Positions 34,953 to 44,750 of a DNA stretch of 64,000 nt are shown piece by piece (position 1 is the first letter of the stretch; every line of letters begins with the position of its first letter). Source of the DNA: Hyaloperonospora brassicae (taxonomy: Eukaryota; Oomycota; Peronosporomycetes; Peronosporales; Peronosporaceae); assembly GCA_947650285.1 (NCBI GenBank), contig CANTFL010001287.1, positions 310,001 to 374,000 on the forward strand, read 5' to 3'. A program made the position numbers and the translations under genes. The notes beneath the pieces were generated by a model. The model worked only from the letters and a program-made list of their open reading frames with translations, was not told where the DNA came from and made no database searches.

Positions 34953-35743
34953 ATGATTGCGACGGCCAATAGAGGGGGGAGTCAAACAGATCTTTCTTAT
35001 ACTCCAGTACACAATCGCCAGTATTCGCCCTACGTACAATATTCGCATCCTGATCTAGCCGAAGATGAGGTCTCTGCGGGTGACAGCAGCGGTGAAAAAA
35101 TGTATTATATATCGCCAGATGACACTAGCGATATAGAGATGAAGGGCGAAGACGAAGGGTTGGCTGGTATTGTCGGTGCCGTCACTCCGCCCCGCTGGGG
35201 GGCATGGGAGAATTGTCTACCCGACTAGACGTCGCTGACATTACGAAATTATTGAGCCGTGACATTCAGTTTAAACTTCGGTGCTCTGCGTCGTCTTGCT
35301 ATCCCGCCCTGATTAATTTCTTAGCGAATACAATCGTCGCCTGGTCTACGACTGCCCAGCTCCGCCTCGGGTCGACGGACCCTATGCAGCTCGGTCCGGC
35401 GGCCACCCGGATGCTGCATTTTGACTATCATATTCCGGATACGGTGATGAGCCGATGGCGCCCCTGGGCGGCCTTAAAAGAGGTTCATTCTGCCACCGTA
35501 TTTGTGCAACAGATGCCCGGCTTTTGCAGGGTATGGTGTGCAGTGTGTAAGTATTTTGCGAACGGTGGCGGCGGCAGCGCTCCGCCTTCCTTGCTTCTTG
35601 AAACGCCTTCTCGATGGATTTCGTTTACGAGTTATGATCCTATCCAAATGTGGGGCTACGTCGTGGGACAGTGTTCATACCGAGGTCTCTATCCGTCAAC
35701 GTACCTCGACAAAATCACTAAGAGTAATCCGAGTGCAAAGTAG
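34953..35743 (+). pseudogene. Broken ORF of LINE relic 2, unrecognised
   Basis: Two overlapping plus frames (34953-35228 acidic, Ser/Asp/Glu-rich; 35204-35743, 179 aa, with LLSRDIQFKLRC, IPDTVMSRWRPWAAL and a small C-x-x-W-C-A-V-C cluster) appear to be one gene with a frameshift. Their place between ORF1 and the expected endonuclease suggests the start of LINE ORF2 or the end of ORF1. No named domain was seen. Confidence 0.35.
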
Positions 35744-36756
35744 CCGTTGATACGTTAAAGCAAGAGGTGCAGCACCTTAACGATCGACGAATTTAATTCC
35801 TATAGGGAAACGTGACGCGATCTTGCATCATATTGGCCACGGATAGCATTTGATGGGTTTCCAACCGTAGGGGATAAAACCATTATCTGAAACAAGGTGG
35901 TTGGAATGGATTCGCAGCGCCGACTCGCTATATATTCGCCGCTTTCCCCACAAAAGTCAACTTCTCTAGATTTTAAGTCACGAAACCCTCGTGGCGTGAG
36001 CCGCGGTCTGGTGTCGAAAATTTATTTACGGTCGTCTCGTCGCGCATCGCGAGCGGTCTTCCGATCCGGCAACTAGTTGATATATTGACGATTGGGAGCG
36101 TCGCAATTCGCGGCAACCAGCATGGGCCTCGCTAGCGCGCCAATTATCAACAGTTCGTATGATCGGCGGCGCTCGAAGGCCAGCGGATACGGAGGGACTT
36201 TCTTCTGCGATGTTATGATGTAAATCATAAAAAAAGTTGGCCCGTCACATCCTATGTCTGTCGCTGTACAATGCCGAGATCAAGTCTGCGATAGGCACGT
36301 ATGACGCAAAAGATATCGTCATTGCGTGACGAATTACGCAAACGTTGTGCGAAATTCAGAGTTTTGGCGGAATATCGTCCGGCGTTTTATGAGATAGACA
36401 CCCAGGGCGACTGGCCCATACTCGACAAGCTCTTTGAACATTCTCCTACCCAGCTGAGTGTGCACACTCACCTCGATACTAAGGCCAGAGGTCTTCACCG
36501 TCCGGACCCTGCGTTCTGTCAGCCCCATCCTTATGCAGATCTGGATGGAATGTTCCTATCAGCTTTAATGGGCTGAAACTTTCCTTGCTAGAGAAGACAA
36601 TACGGTCCCTTTCAAAAAAAAGGATTTTCCGCGTCGACACGTAGAATGTACGGGAACTTGATACATCTGAGCAGACTACTTGATTTTAAGGCCTAGCAGC
36701 GACTACCTACGGGTCAGCGATCCATTTCTTGTTGCTATCAAGAAATGCACGTGGAC
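35744..36756 (+). other. LINE relic 2 body up to the Gypsy insertion
   Basis: A 91-aa frame (36301-36576) has protein-like composition (SLRDELRKRCAKFRVLAEYR) but no recognised domain. By position this interval should correspond to the LINE endonuclease region. Confidence 0.3.
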
Positions 36757-37148
36757 TGTAACGGGGCAGCCCGTTACATGGAATTGTCACTTTACATAAA
36801 CAATGACAATAAAGAATATTATGTTGAATATTCTTTAAACATTATCACCAAAGTGGTGATATTGATGGGTCGACCAAAGAGTCTGTTCATTGGTTTATAT
36901 CTTGATGGTATCAACCCATCAATCGCCGCAAGACGCGTGCAATGAGTGGTGACGAGACGTCACCATACACTCAGTTATATTAGTATAGTTAAGTTAAGTC
37001 AAACAGCGAGACAGTGGTTAAAGACTTAATTATATTAATATGACAGTTCTGCTTTTTCCTTATCTACGCTTCCTCATTTTCCTCGTGTAGGCTGTCGGGC
37101 GCACCGAAACCCTTGCGTTAACTTCACGCAAGGGTGTGCCCCGTTACA
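36757..37148 (+). repeat. 5' LTR of copy B
   Basis: 392 bp. It begins with a perfect hairpin TGTAACGGG-gcag-CCCGTTACA. It differs from its own 3' LTR at many positions, far more than the 3' LTRs of B and C differ from one another. Confidence 0.95.
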
Positions 37149-37150
37149 CC

Positions 37151-37158
37151 TGGTAGCA
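37151..37158 (+). other. Primer-binding site of copy B
   Basis: TGGTAGCA two bases after the LTR end, consistent with an initiator-Met-like tRNA primer. Confidence 0.7.
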
Positions 37159-37192
37159 CTTTGTAGTCCTTCCAAGGACCACATCATCCAAC

Positions 37193-38346
37193 ATGAACAT
37201 GTTGGATGAAGAAGATACCTTTCACGCCACGCGTGAAGGGTTTACCCATTTGAGTGACATCGAATGGGGTGCTGTAGAACGAAGAGTTCTACCGTAGGCG
37301 AGTTCGCCATTAGCGCCATGTTGGAGTCTCTCAACAGAGACCAACAACATGCCGCTATCGCCAAGTTCATTCAACATGAACTTGTCACCGATAGGGAGAA
37401 AGTAGCCTTGCTTCACCAGCAAGGCTCTCAACAGGCCGAGCAGTTGAGAGAACTCGGTGCTCGACAGACAGAGCTGTTGAGACAGCAGCAATTCCATGCT
37501 GCTGTGGGCGGGACGGCGCATGCGCGTCGTTCCGAAGTCATGAAATTTGACATTTCCAAGTACAGTGGAGTCCCGGAGGATTCCCTGTTACTATGATTTG
37601 TCGTACTCGACAGAGCCCTAAGGGCTCGTCGCGTCGAAGATGAGCAAATGAAACTCACATTTGCTCAGACCCACTTGGCAGGGCGTGCCAAAACTTGGTT
37701 CCTGGGACTCGAGAGTAGCGACCCAAATGTGTTTAGGTCGCTAGATGACTTCAAGTCCCGGCTCAGACAAACGTTTGAGCCGCCACGGGCTGAGTTCAGG
37801 GCTCGTTCAGAGCTCCTGAAACTCAAGCAGGGTAAGCGTGATGTGCACGCTTACGCACAACAGATACGACTCCTTGCGAGTAGTATAACTGCTAACTCAG
37901 TCCATGAACACACGTTGATTACGGTGTTCATGCAAGGGCTCGCAGAAGGGCCCGTCAGGAGCCACCTGTTCCGCCTTGAGCTGAATACGCTGAAAGATGC
38001 GATATCAGCCGCGGAACAGGAAGACTTTAGCATGAGACAGGCTCATGCTAGCTCAAACTCTTATCGTCCACCGAGACGACAAGAGATCGGAGGTCCAGAA
38101 CCAATGGACCTCTGCTATGTTGAGAGCGAGAGACCTCGCTCTTCAAACAACAAGCGATTGCAGAGGTGCAATCGCTGTCAGAAGTTAGGGCACTACGCAT
38201 ACGAGTGTAGTGCTCCACGCCCAGTGCCAAACAGTACTGAGCGAAATGGACGACCTTTTGCCAGAAAGGGCAATGGGTGTGGGTCCAGCGCTGTTGCGAA
38301 GCCGCGACAGAGAGACGGACCATAAAAAAATGGTCGGGGTCAGTAG
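37193..38346 (+). pseudogene. gag: gag of copy B (frameshift and two stops)
   Basis: Homologous to the intact 384-aa gag of copies A and C. A one-base deletion near 37283 (CGAAGAG where A and C have CGAATGAG) shifts the frame. TGG became TGA at 37594-37596. TCA became TAA at 38323-38325, just before the natural end. The zinc knuckle C-N-R-C-Q-K-L-G-H-Y-A-Y-E-C is preserved. The 12-bp-arm inverted repeat at 37184-37209 straddles the start codon. Confidence 0.92.
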
Positions 38347-40395
38347 GGGCGGAGCGCTGACTGATCCAGCAACCTCAAGAAAATTTGCAAATCTCTTGAC
38401 GAAAGTTGCTCCAGATACACAATCATTGTGTGTCTCTGCACCTGGTGATGACGTTTCGCTCATCACCTTTAAGTTGGAAGCGACAAATGACTTGTCGCTT
38501 CGTGCCCGAATAGACTGTGGGGCGTCGAACAACTTCGTTCGTCGCCAGTAACTAGAGGGTCGTAGGCTCAAGTTCGTTGAGCGCGACATACCCCTCACAA
38601 GGATGACGGTGCGCCTTGCAACAGGCGCATCGATAACCGTTGAGAAACGTGTAGTAGGAATCCACTACACGTTAGAGGGCGAACAGTATACGATGGTGAC
38701 TTCATCGTACTGGATCTGGATGACAAATTTGATGTCATCCTAGGATTAAATTGGCTTAGAAGGTACGAGCCAAGGGTGAGATGGCAGCATCGATCCTTCA
38801 AGATGCCTGCCGCTTGTTCATCAGATGGCCATCTGATGAACATCTTGGAGTGTTCACAAGCGTGTGCATGTACCGCGAGTGAGTGCGATGGCCTCACTTG
38901 CGGTACGGTCGTTAGCACGACTGCACAAGATCACAGTGTAGTTGATCACTACGCTGTGGAGCAAGCTCCCGGCGGCTGTACAGAAGTACAGGCTGCGCCG
39001 AAGATCCACCACTCGAATAAGTCGAGTAGACCGGGACATGAATGCATGCCTAGCGGGCAGCATCTTAGAAGAAAGAAACATGTTGCCTTCAAGGGGCAAC
39101 ATGGAAATCCTAGGTCGACTGGAGAGTCGACCGTAGAGGATTGGTGCCTGACTGTGGTTGCACAGCCACAGTCGGAAGACGTCGAGGGAATAAGTCCCCA
39201 CGTACTTGAGGAAGAAATTCCTCAAGAGTCACTTGCTGAAGGATCAGGCCCTCAGCAACCTGTGGAAGCAAGCTCCCAGGAAGAAACCGAGACGTTGAAC
39301 GTCTTGGTTAATGACGGATCAAGCGTAGGTGCTTATACGCTTGATCTGATTGTGCCTCCGAAGTTACCTTCGGAGATAACTCAGTTGCCAACGCTAGAAC
39401 CGAAACGGTTCTTGCGTGATCTGCGTAGTGGCAAAGTCAAGCATATCTGCATACTCGTCACAGAGGACGAGTATGTGACCGACATTCGGTCGGCAACAGT
39501 ATTTGCTGAGACCGAACGGGTTCTCAGCAGCTCATCGATGGACGAAAGTGTCCTCGATGAGAAGACTCGGATTGAGCGATACACGTCTCAATCCTGGGAG
39601 TCACTTCAGGAAAATCCTTTGTATAAGGATTTGATCGAATTCAAAGATGTATTACCTGAATCCGTGCCTTGCGAGTTGCCTAAGGACAAAGGCACTCGAC
39701 ACGAGACTTATCTAAAATTGGGCTCGAAATACTGTGTCATGAAGCAGTGGCCACTGCCTCGTGAACAAGTACTAGAGATCGACAAGTTCTTTGCCGATCG
39801 CTTAGCAGCGGGCCATGTGAGGGAATCAACATCCCCTCACAGCTCTCTGACCTTCTGTGTGCGAAAGGCCACAGGAGGGTGGCGGATAGTGCACGCATTC
39901 AACAAATTGAATGCTGCAACGGTGCCGGCTCAGACGCCGATACCGAGGAAGGACGTAATCATAGATGGTATGTCAAAGAGTACCATCTTTTCGTCCATGA
40001 ATCTGATTGATGGATTCTATCAGATCCTCATGCGTGAACGGGACATCACGTTCACAGCAGTGAGTACCCCTAGCGGGATGCTGTGGGAGTGGCTAGTGAT
40101 GCCACAGGGGCTGAGCAATGCCCCTGCAACATTCAACAGATGTGTGACAAATCTGTTGAGACCGGTGCGAAGTCTCGCACCGAGTTACTTCGACGATGTG
40201 TTCTTGCATAGCCGGGATATGGACGGAAAGACGGACGTTGAAGTTCACAGACTCACTTTCGTCGGGTTCTTCAACTTATGCGCAAGCATAAGTTGCACGC
40301 CAACCTCAATAAGTGTATATTCGCGGCCATCGAAATACCACTTCTTGGGTTCATCGTGGGTAAACACGGCGTACGCCCTGATCCCGAAAAGATAA
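38332..40395 (+). pseudogene. pol: pol of copy B: protease and most of reverse transcriptase
   Basis: Protease: R-I-D-C-G-A-S-N-N-F active-site region, then TAA at 38549-38551 (shared with copy C) and a two-base insertion near 38689. RT (ORF 38776-40395): VRKATGGWRIVHAFNKLN, IFSSMNLIDGFYQI (motif A region), GLSNAPATFNRC (motif B) and SYFDDVF, the catalytic Y-x-D-D box. After E-V-H-R a one-base deletion near 40250, shared with copies C and D, shifts the frame; the correct continuation is in the next ORF. Confidence 0.92.
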
Positions 40396-42007
40396 AGGCG
40401 ATCACCGACTGGCCGGTGCCAGTCGATGTCAAGGGACTAAGGAAGTTCCTCGGATTAGCGGCGTACTTACACAAATACTCAAGGAACTGCGCCGAGATGA
40501 CTGTTCATCTTTCTTGCTTGCTCAAGAAAAATGTCAAGTGGTCATGGAACGCTGAGTGCCAGCGTTCCTTTGAAGGTATCAAGCAAAGCTCGATGTAATC
40601 GCCGATCTTGGCGATTGCAGATCAGGACAGACCATTTCATGTGGTCTGTGACGCCAGCGATTTCGCAATCGGCTGTGCGTTAATGCAGTTCGATGCAGAT
40701 GGCGCGGAGCGCGTCATCTGTTATCAGTCGCGTCAGCTGCAAGCAGCTGAGCGTAATTACCCAGTGCATGACAAGGAACTCCTTGCCATGAAATATACAC
40801 TGTCTAAGTTCCGGGTCTATCTATTGGAAGATAGACCGTTCATCGTCTATACGGACCATGCGCCATTACGCACGGCCGTAAACAGCCCACACCTCTTGCA
40901 AAGAAAGGCGAGGTGGCTGTATTTCTTCGCGGAGTATAACCTCTCCGTGGAGTACAAACCAGGACGAATCAATGTCGTCGCTGATGCGCTTTCGCGCCGG
41001 CCCGATTTCGAGCCGGACGCACAACTAAACAGTGAGGATAAGCCCACTGTTGCGACACTTTCAGTCAGTGTCCCGTCGTCAAGTTTACTTGACGACGTTC
41101 GAAAGGCATACGCGGAAGATAAGGATCTTCTGCGATTGATGGATCATCTGGTGAATCCATCCAGTAAATCCATGAGGGATTTACCGGCTTTGTACCGATC
41201 CTCGTCGGATCGGTATAGTACACGCAACGGATTGCTGTACTATACAGCTGTTGCCGACGACACGTCTCGTGTCGTCGTACCCGCTCATCATGATTTGCGT
41301 TTACGCATCATGTATGAGTGTCACGATGCCCCAACAGGCGACCATCGTGGTAGAGAAAAGACTCACCTCACGGTAAGTCGTGACTTTTACTGGCCACGCC
41401 AGTATCAGTTTGTCCGCAAGTAAATGCGTGCTTGCGAGGTTTGTCAACGGGTGAAGCCTAGTCCTTCATCCCGTGCGCCATTGCAGCCTCTGCCTGTTCC
41501 GACAGAGTGCTGGCAGTCCGTTTCAATGGACTTCGTCTTCGATTTTCCCGAAGACGCTCACAAGAATAATGGTATTCTTGTTTTTGTTGACCGATTCAGC
41601 AAGATGGTCCATCTTGCTGCTGTCCCTGAGTCGACCAAGGCTCAAGGTTGTGCTCGTGTCTTTCTCGACACGGTCTTTAGACTCCACGGGTTACCCCGTG
41701 AACTCGTATCCGACCGTGACCCTCGGTTCACGGCGGCATTTTGGCAAACCGTGTTCCGTACTCTCGGAACACGATTGAAGATGTCCACTTCTGACCATCC
41801 AGAAACAGATGGTCAGACGGAACGTGCGAATCGTGTCCTCTAAGAGATCCTTCGAGGATATGTCCACTCGTTTCCGAGTTGGAGCGAATTCCTACCCATG
41901 GTGGAATTCGCCATCAATAATTCGGTGCATGCTTCCACACAGCACACACCGTTTTACGTGAATGGCCTATGCCATTCACGTGTGCCCACCCTTATAGAGT
42001 GTGACTC
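40278..42007 (+). pseudogene. pol: pol of copy B: RT end, RNase H, integrase core
   Basis: RT connection FLGLAAYLHKYSRNCAEM. RNase H region VVCDASDFAIGCALMQ, then YQSRQL, HDKELLAMKY and VYTDHAPLR. Integrase zinc-binding H-H...C-x-x-C ending in C-E-V-C-Q. Integrase core with Asp in SMDFVFDFPE, Asp in VSDRDPRF and Glu in DGQTERANR (D,D,E set). Stops: TAA at 40596-40598, TAA at 41421-41423 (shared with C; copy D has a Tyr codon here) and TAA at 41841-41843 (Glu codon in C). Confidence 0.92.
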
Positions 42008-43240
42008 TTGGATAAGGGGGGGGGGGCCCGCTCGAGCAAAAACCGTTTTGGCTCTTGCTCATCACGTGTCGACGCTAACGTCGTCACGTATGATGCCGAT
42101 GTCGATCAAGTCGACATAGATGAAGAAGATCGCCTCAATAATAGCGATGACGCTATTATTGACTCGGATGATGATGACGATGCTGGTATATTCAGCATCG
42201 TCAACGATTATGCCAGCGAGGAAGAAGACAACCTCGCTGAAGAAGAGAACAATCTCTTAGCAGTGCGCACGAAGCGCACTGAAAGACAAAACAAAGAGTC
42301 AGCAGAGAACTTCCTGCTGACTCGAGAGGCGGTAGTCCGTTTCGTTCAGGACTCCATCGCAAATGCAGTGGACCGTCAGAAACGGAACGCAGACAAGAAT
42401 GGAAGAGTAAATGTTCTTTCATTTAAAATTATCGACCTAGTACTACTGTCTACGGTAAACTTACCTGGACATACAGTCACTAGTGTCGGCAGTAGTAAAC
42501 TACTACCGAAGTACATTGGGCCATTTCAAGTGTTGCATCGCAAGGGCAATGCATACACACTCGAATTGCCACGTAGGATGCGCACGCATCCTACGTTTTA
42601 CGTGGGGAGGCTCAGGCCGTACTGTCAGTACGAGCCTTCTTCTTCCGATGAAGATATCCCCCACGTTCAAGAACATCCATCAAGTTCTTGCGTTCGCGCT
42701 CCAGACGATCCGTCTGGTCGCGCAGATAAGATACCTCGGAACTCAACCGAGATATCTCCCCGCGAGCTGTCGCCAGCTCGCCGAATAGGGAGCGGACATC
42801 CCGCTCGACCTGAAGCTGCTCTGTGGCATAATCGGCGCGATCCCTTGCCCGATCAGCCTCGTGATCCTTGCGGTTCTTCCGCACGGTATCAGTCAAAGCG
42901 TAGCGCCGGTCGCGCTCGTGCTTCAAGTCATCGCGCAATTCATCGATTGCGCGATCCATCTCGTAAGGGTGGAGATGGTGAGCCGAATCATCTGAAGGAG
43001 GTCTTTCCTCCTCCACCACATCCTTTGGTGGATGCTCACGGTGATCAACGCTTTCTAGTTGAGCGTATCTTGAATCAACGTGACGATTCAGGATCAAGGA
43101 CGAGCTACCTCGTCCAGTGGCGGGGGTATCCACCCTCTTGGAACAGCTGGGACCCCCGCTCTCAGCTGTTGATGGATGTTGAAGGTCTCGTCCGCCAGTA
43201 TGACGAGACCCATCCGATGAGTCCTGTGGCCCATCGGTAA
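42008..43240 (+). pseudogene. pol: pol of copy B: integrase C-terminus and chromodomain
   Basis: After an 11-G run (42016-42026) that puts the frame out of step, a 410-codon frame holds an acidic stretch, the integrase C-terminal LLPKYIGPFQVLHRKGNAYTL block (GPF/Y-like), a long Pro/Arg-rich linker and a chromodomain [14 protein letters not shown]...[16 protein letters not shown]. Chromodomains can steer integration to modified histones. The linker and chromodomain DNA (42612-43240) is read on the other strand as a coiled-coil ORF. Confidence 0.88.
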
Positions 43241-43343
43241 ACACGCGCCCTAGGCGCTTGTAGACGGATTGCAAGTTTGCAATCGCGTCACGCATCTCAG
43301 CCGAGATGTGTGCCCTTCCCCAGGGCGAACTTAGGGAATACAC
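42612..43343 (-). CDS. Antisense ORF 2 of copy B (243 aa, coiled coil)
   Basis: An intact minus-strand frame overlapping the sense pol frame by about 630 bp. The C-terminal half is a long charged coiled coil ([53 protein letters not shown]). The N-terminal half is Ser/Gly/Pro-rich. It is in the same frame as antisense ORF 1, separated by two stops in 61 nt; GTGAGT at the end of ORF 1 is a good splice donor, so the two may be one spliced gene. Copy C has the same ORF with one amino-acid difference seen. No family recognised. Confidence 0.65.
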   Translation of the reverse strand: MYSLSSPWGRAHISAEMRDAIANLQSVYKRLGRVFTDGPQDSSDGSRHTGGRDLQHPSTAESGGPSCSKRVDTPATGRGSSSLILNRHVDSRYAQLESVDHREHPPKDVVEEERPPSDDSAHHLHPYEMDRAIDELRDDLKHERDRRYALTDTVRKNRKDHEADRARDRADYATEQLQVERDVRSLFGELATARGEISRLSSEVSYLRDQTDRLERERKNLMDVLERGGYLHRKKKARTDSTA

Positions 43344-43403
43344 GTTCCAATGTGCACGTTGCGATTTGTCGACACAGCTCGCACAAGGATCACCCTAAGT
43401 GAG

Positions 43404-44222
43404 TCATTGAATGCCAGACTCACTTGACAAACAGTGCAACCGGTACCTAGCACCGGTTGGCGTTCGCCTTTCGAATCTGAGGCGTGTCGCCTCAAGTTTC
43501 TTGAGCCACCCTTCTCGTCCAAAATTCTTTACGTTTTGGACGAACGCGTTCCACGCAGCCAAAAGCGATGCTTTGTCACGCTTTTGGTTGCTGTTGTACC
43601 ATCGATGTCTAAGAAAGACATAGAGATAAAAATCCTCTTCAGCGCGAAAGTTCTTCCCGCTGGAACTCAAGCCGTGAAGCTCGGTCGCATCGAATAAAGG
43701 TATTCGATGGTGTTGGTTTGTCTCGTGAGACAAGCTATTGATGAGCCGTTCGGGCAGACGCCACGGCTTCGACTCATCACCCTTCACAGTGGTATCTCTG
43801 TAGGTATCACGGCTCCCAGAATGACGACGGCTCACGCCATCGTCATCAAGCTCGTGCGAAGAAGCACGAGTCGGCGGTGGTAAGGAGTAATACTCCTCAC
43901 CACTCTGGTCACCTTCATCATCACTGCCGAACAGACTGTGATGCAACTCACGAGTCCGTTCGTTCGGCAGTGGCCTTGGCGAATACTGAGGCGTCGCCGG
44001 TGAGCGAGACGCCTCTGGAACATTGCCCGAGTCAGACACGTCTGGCTCGCCAGAGTAGATTACCTCTACGTCGGGGTCATCATGCGCACGAGGTGTGGTA
44101 CCGCGTGCACCTGCAGCACCTGTTGCTGCAGGTGGAGAACGAGCAGCAGACGACGAATCGTCTGCCGCAGAGGCTGGCACAGCACCGGGCTGTGCGGGTC
44201 TTGAGTCACCTTGCATTGACAT
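43404..44222 (-). CDS. Antisense ORF 1 of copy B (272 aa)
   Basis: Starts 130 bp inside the 3' LTR and runs back towards pol. Residues 1-150 are disordered, Ser/Pro/Asp-rich (SRPAQPGAVPASAADDSSS, GSDDEGDQSGEEYYS). Residues about 160-265 look folded, with DFYLYVFLRHRWYNSNQKR, LLAAWNAFVQNVKNFGREGW and LKKLEATRLRFERR. No signal peptide or transmembrane segment, so it is not an envelope gene. Sense frames across it are shadows. Copy C preserves it with about five changes; copy D has a decayed homologue. Confidence 0.65.
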   Translation of the reverse strand: MSMQGDSRPAQPGAVPASAADDSSSAARSPPAATGAAGARGTTPRAHDDPDVEVIYSGEPDVSDSGNVPEASRSPATPQYSPRPLPNERTRELHHSLFGSDDEGDQSGEEYYSLPPPTRASSHELDDDGVSRRHSGSRDTYRDTTVKGDESKPWRLPERLINSLSHETNQHHRIPLFDATELHGLSSSGKNFRAEEDFYLYVFLRHRWYNSNQKRDKASLLAAWNAFVQNVKNFGREGWLKKLEATRLRFERRTPTGARYRLHCLSSESGIQ

Positions 44223-44315
44223 GTTAACTATGCGAGGTCAAGCGGAAAGTGAATGGAACGGACCCAACAAGTGCTCCCTGTCCCAATGGTGCCCAACGGG
44301 CGGCCGCTATATTTT

Positions 44316-44338
44316 TGATAGTCACACGGTGACTATCA
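44316..44338. repeat. Perfect 10-bp hairpin before the polypurine tract
   Basis: TGATAGTCAC-acg-GTGACTATCA, immediately followed by the polypurine tract. Copy C has the same hairpin and copy D a close version (TGATAGTCA...TGACTATCA). Confidence 0.85.
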
Positions 44339-44341
44339 GTT

Positions 44342-44352
44342 AGGGGGGGTGA
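44342..44352 (+). other. Polypurine tract of copy B
   Basis: AGGGGGGGTGA directly abuts the 3' LTR, the usual plus-strand primer site. Confidence 0.8.
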
Positions 44353-44745
44353 TGTAACGGGGCAGCCCGTTACATGGAATTGTCACTTTACATAAACAAT
44401 GACAATAAAGAATATTATGTTGAATATTCTTTTAACAATATCACCAACGTGGTGATATTGAAAGGTCGACCAAAGAGTCTGTTCATTGGTTGATATCTTG
44501 ACGATATCAGCCCACCAATCGCCGCAAGATGCGCGCAATGAGTGGTGACGAGACGTCACCATACACTCAGTTATATTAGTATAATTAAGTTAAGTCAAAC
44601 AGAGAGACAGTAGTTTAAAGACTTAATTATATTAATATAACAGCTCTGCTTTTACCCTACCTACGATTCCTCGCTTGCCACGTGTACGTCTGTCGGGGCA
44701 CCGAAACCCTTGCGTTAACTTCACGCAAGGGTGTGCCCCGTTACA
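44353..44745 (+). repeat. 3' LTR of copy B
   Basis: 393 bp ending CCCCGTTACA, followed by the target duplication TGGAC. Nearly identical (about five differences by eye) to the 3' LTR of copy C. Confidence 0.95.
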
Positions 44746-44750
44746 TGGAC

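Larger units (their letters stand above)
30803..36756 (+). mobile_element. LINE relic 2, 5' portion
   Basis: Head (30803-31220), leader and ORF1-like region, then unrecognised frames, interrupted by solo LTR S3 and ended by insertion of Gypsy copy B at 36757. Continuation is proposed at 44751-47611 and 55609-56115. With the insertions removed, RT motif A lies about 6.7 kb from the head, versus about 6.4 kb in relic 1. Confidence 0.6.
36757..44745 (+). mobile_element. Ty3/Gypsy chromodomain element, copy B (complete length, defective)
   Basis: 7,989 bp bounded by LTRs 36757-37148 and 44353-44745 and by a perfect 5-bp duplication TGGAC (36752-36756 and 44746-44750). Internal order: primer site, gag, protease, RT, RNase H, integrase, chromodomain, antisense ORF pair, polypurine tract. 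Both gag and pol carry frameshifts and stops, so it cannot move by itself. It sits tail to tail with copy C, 2.87 kb away, and splits LINE relic 2. Confidence 0.96.

Noticed and set aside
40250..40395. Divergent RT C-terminus (LTFVGFFNL...) as a genuine new domain
   Set aside because: It is the normal RT sequence read out of frame after a one-base deletion; the expected residues continue in the neighbouring frame.
43404..44222. Antisense ORF as a retroviral-type envelope gene
   Set aside because: It lies on the opposite strand to pol and has no signal peptide, transmembrane segment or cysteine pattern.
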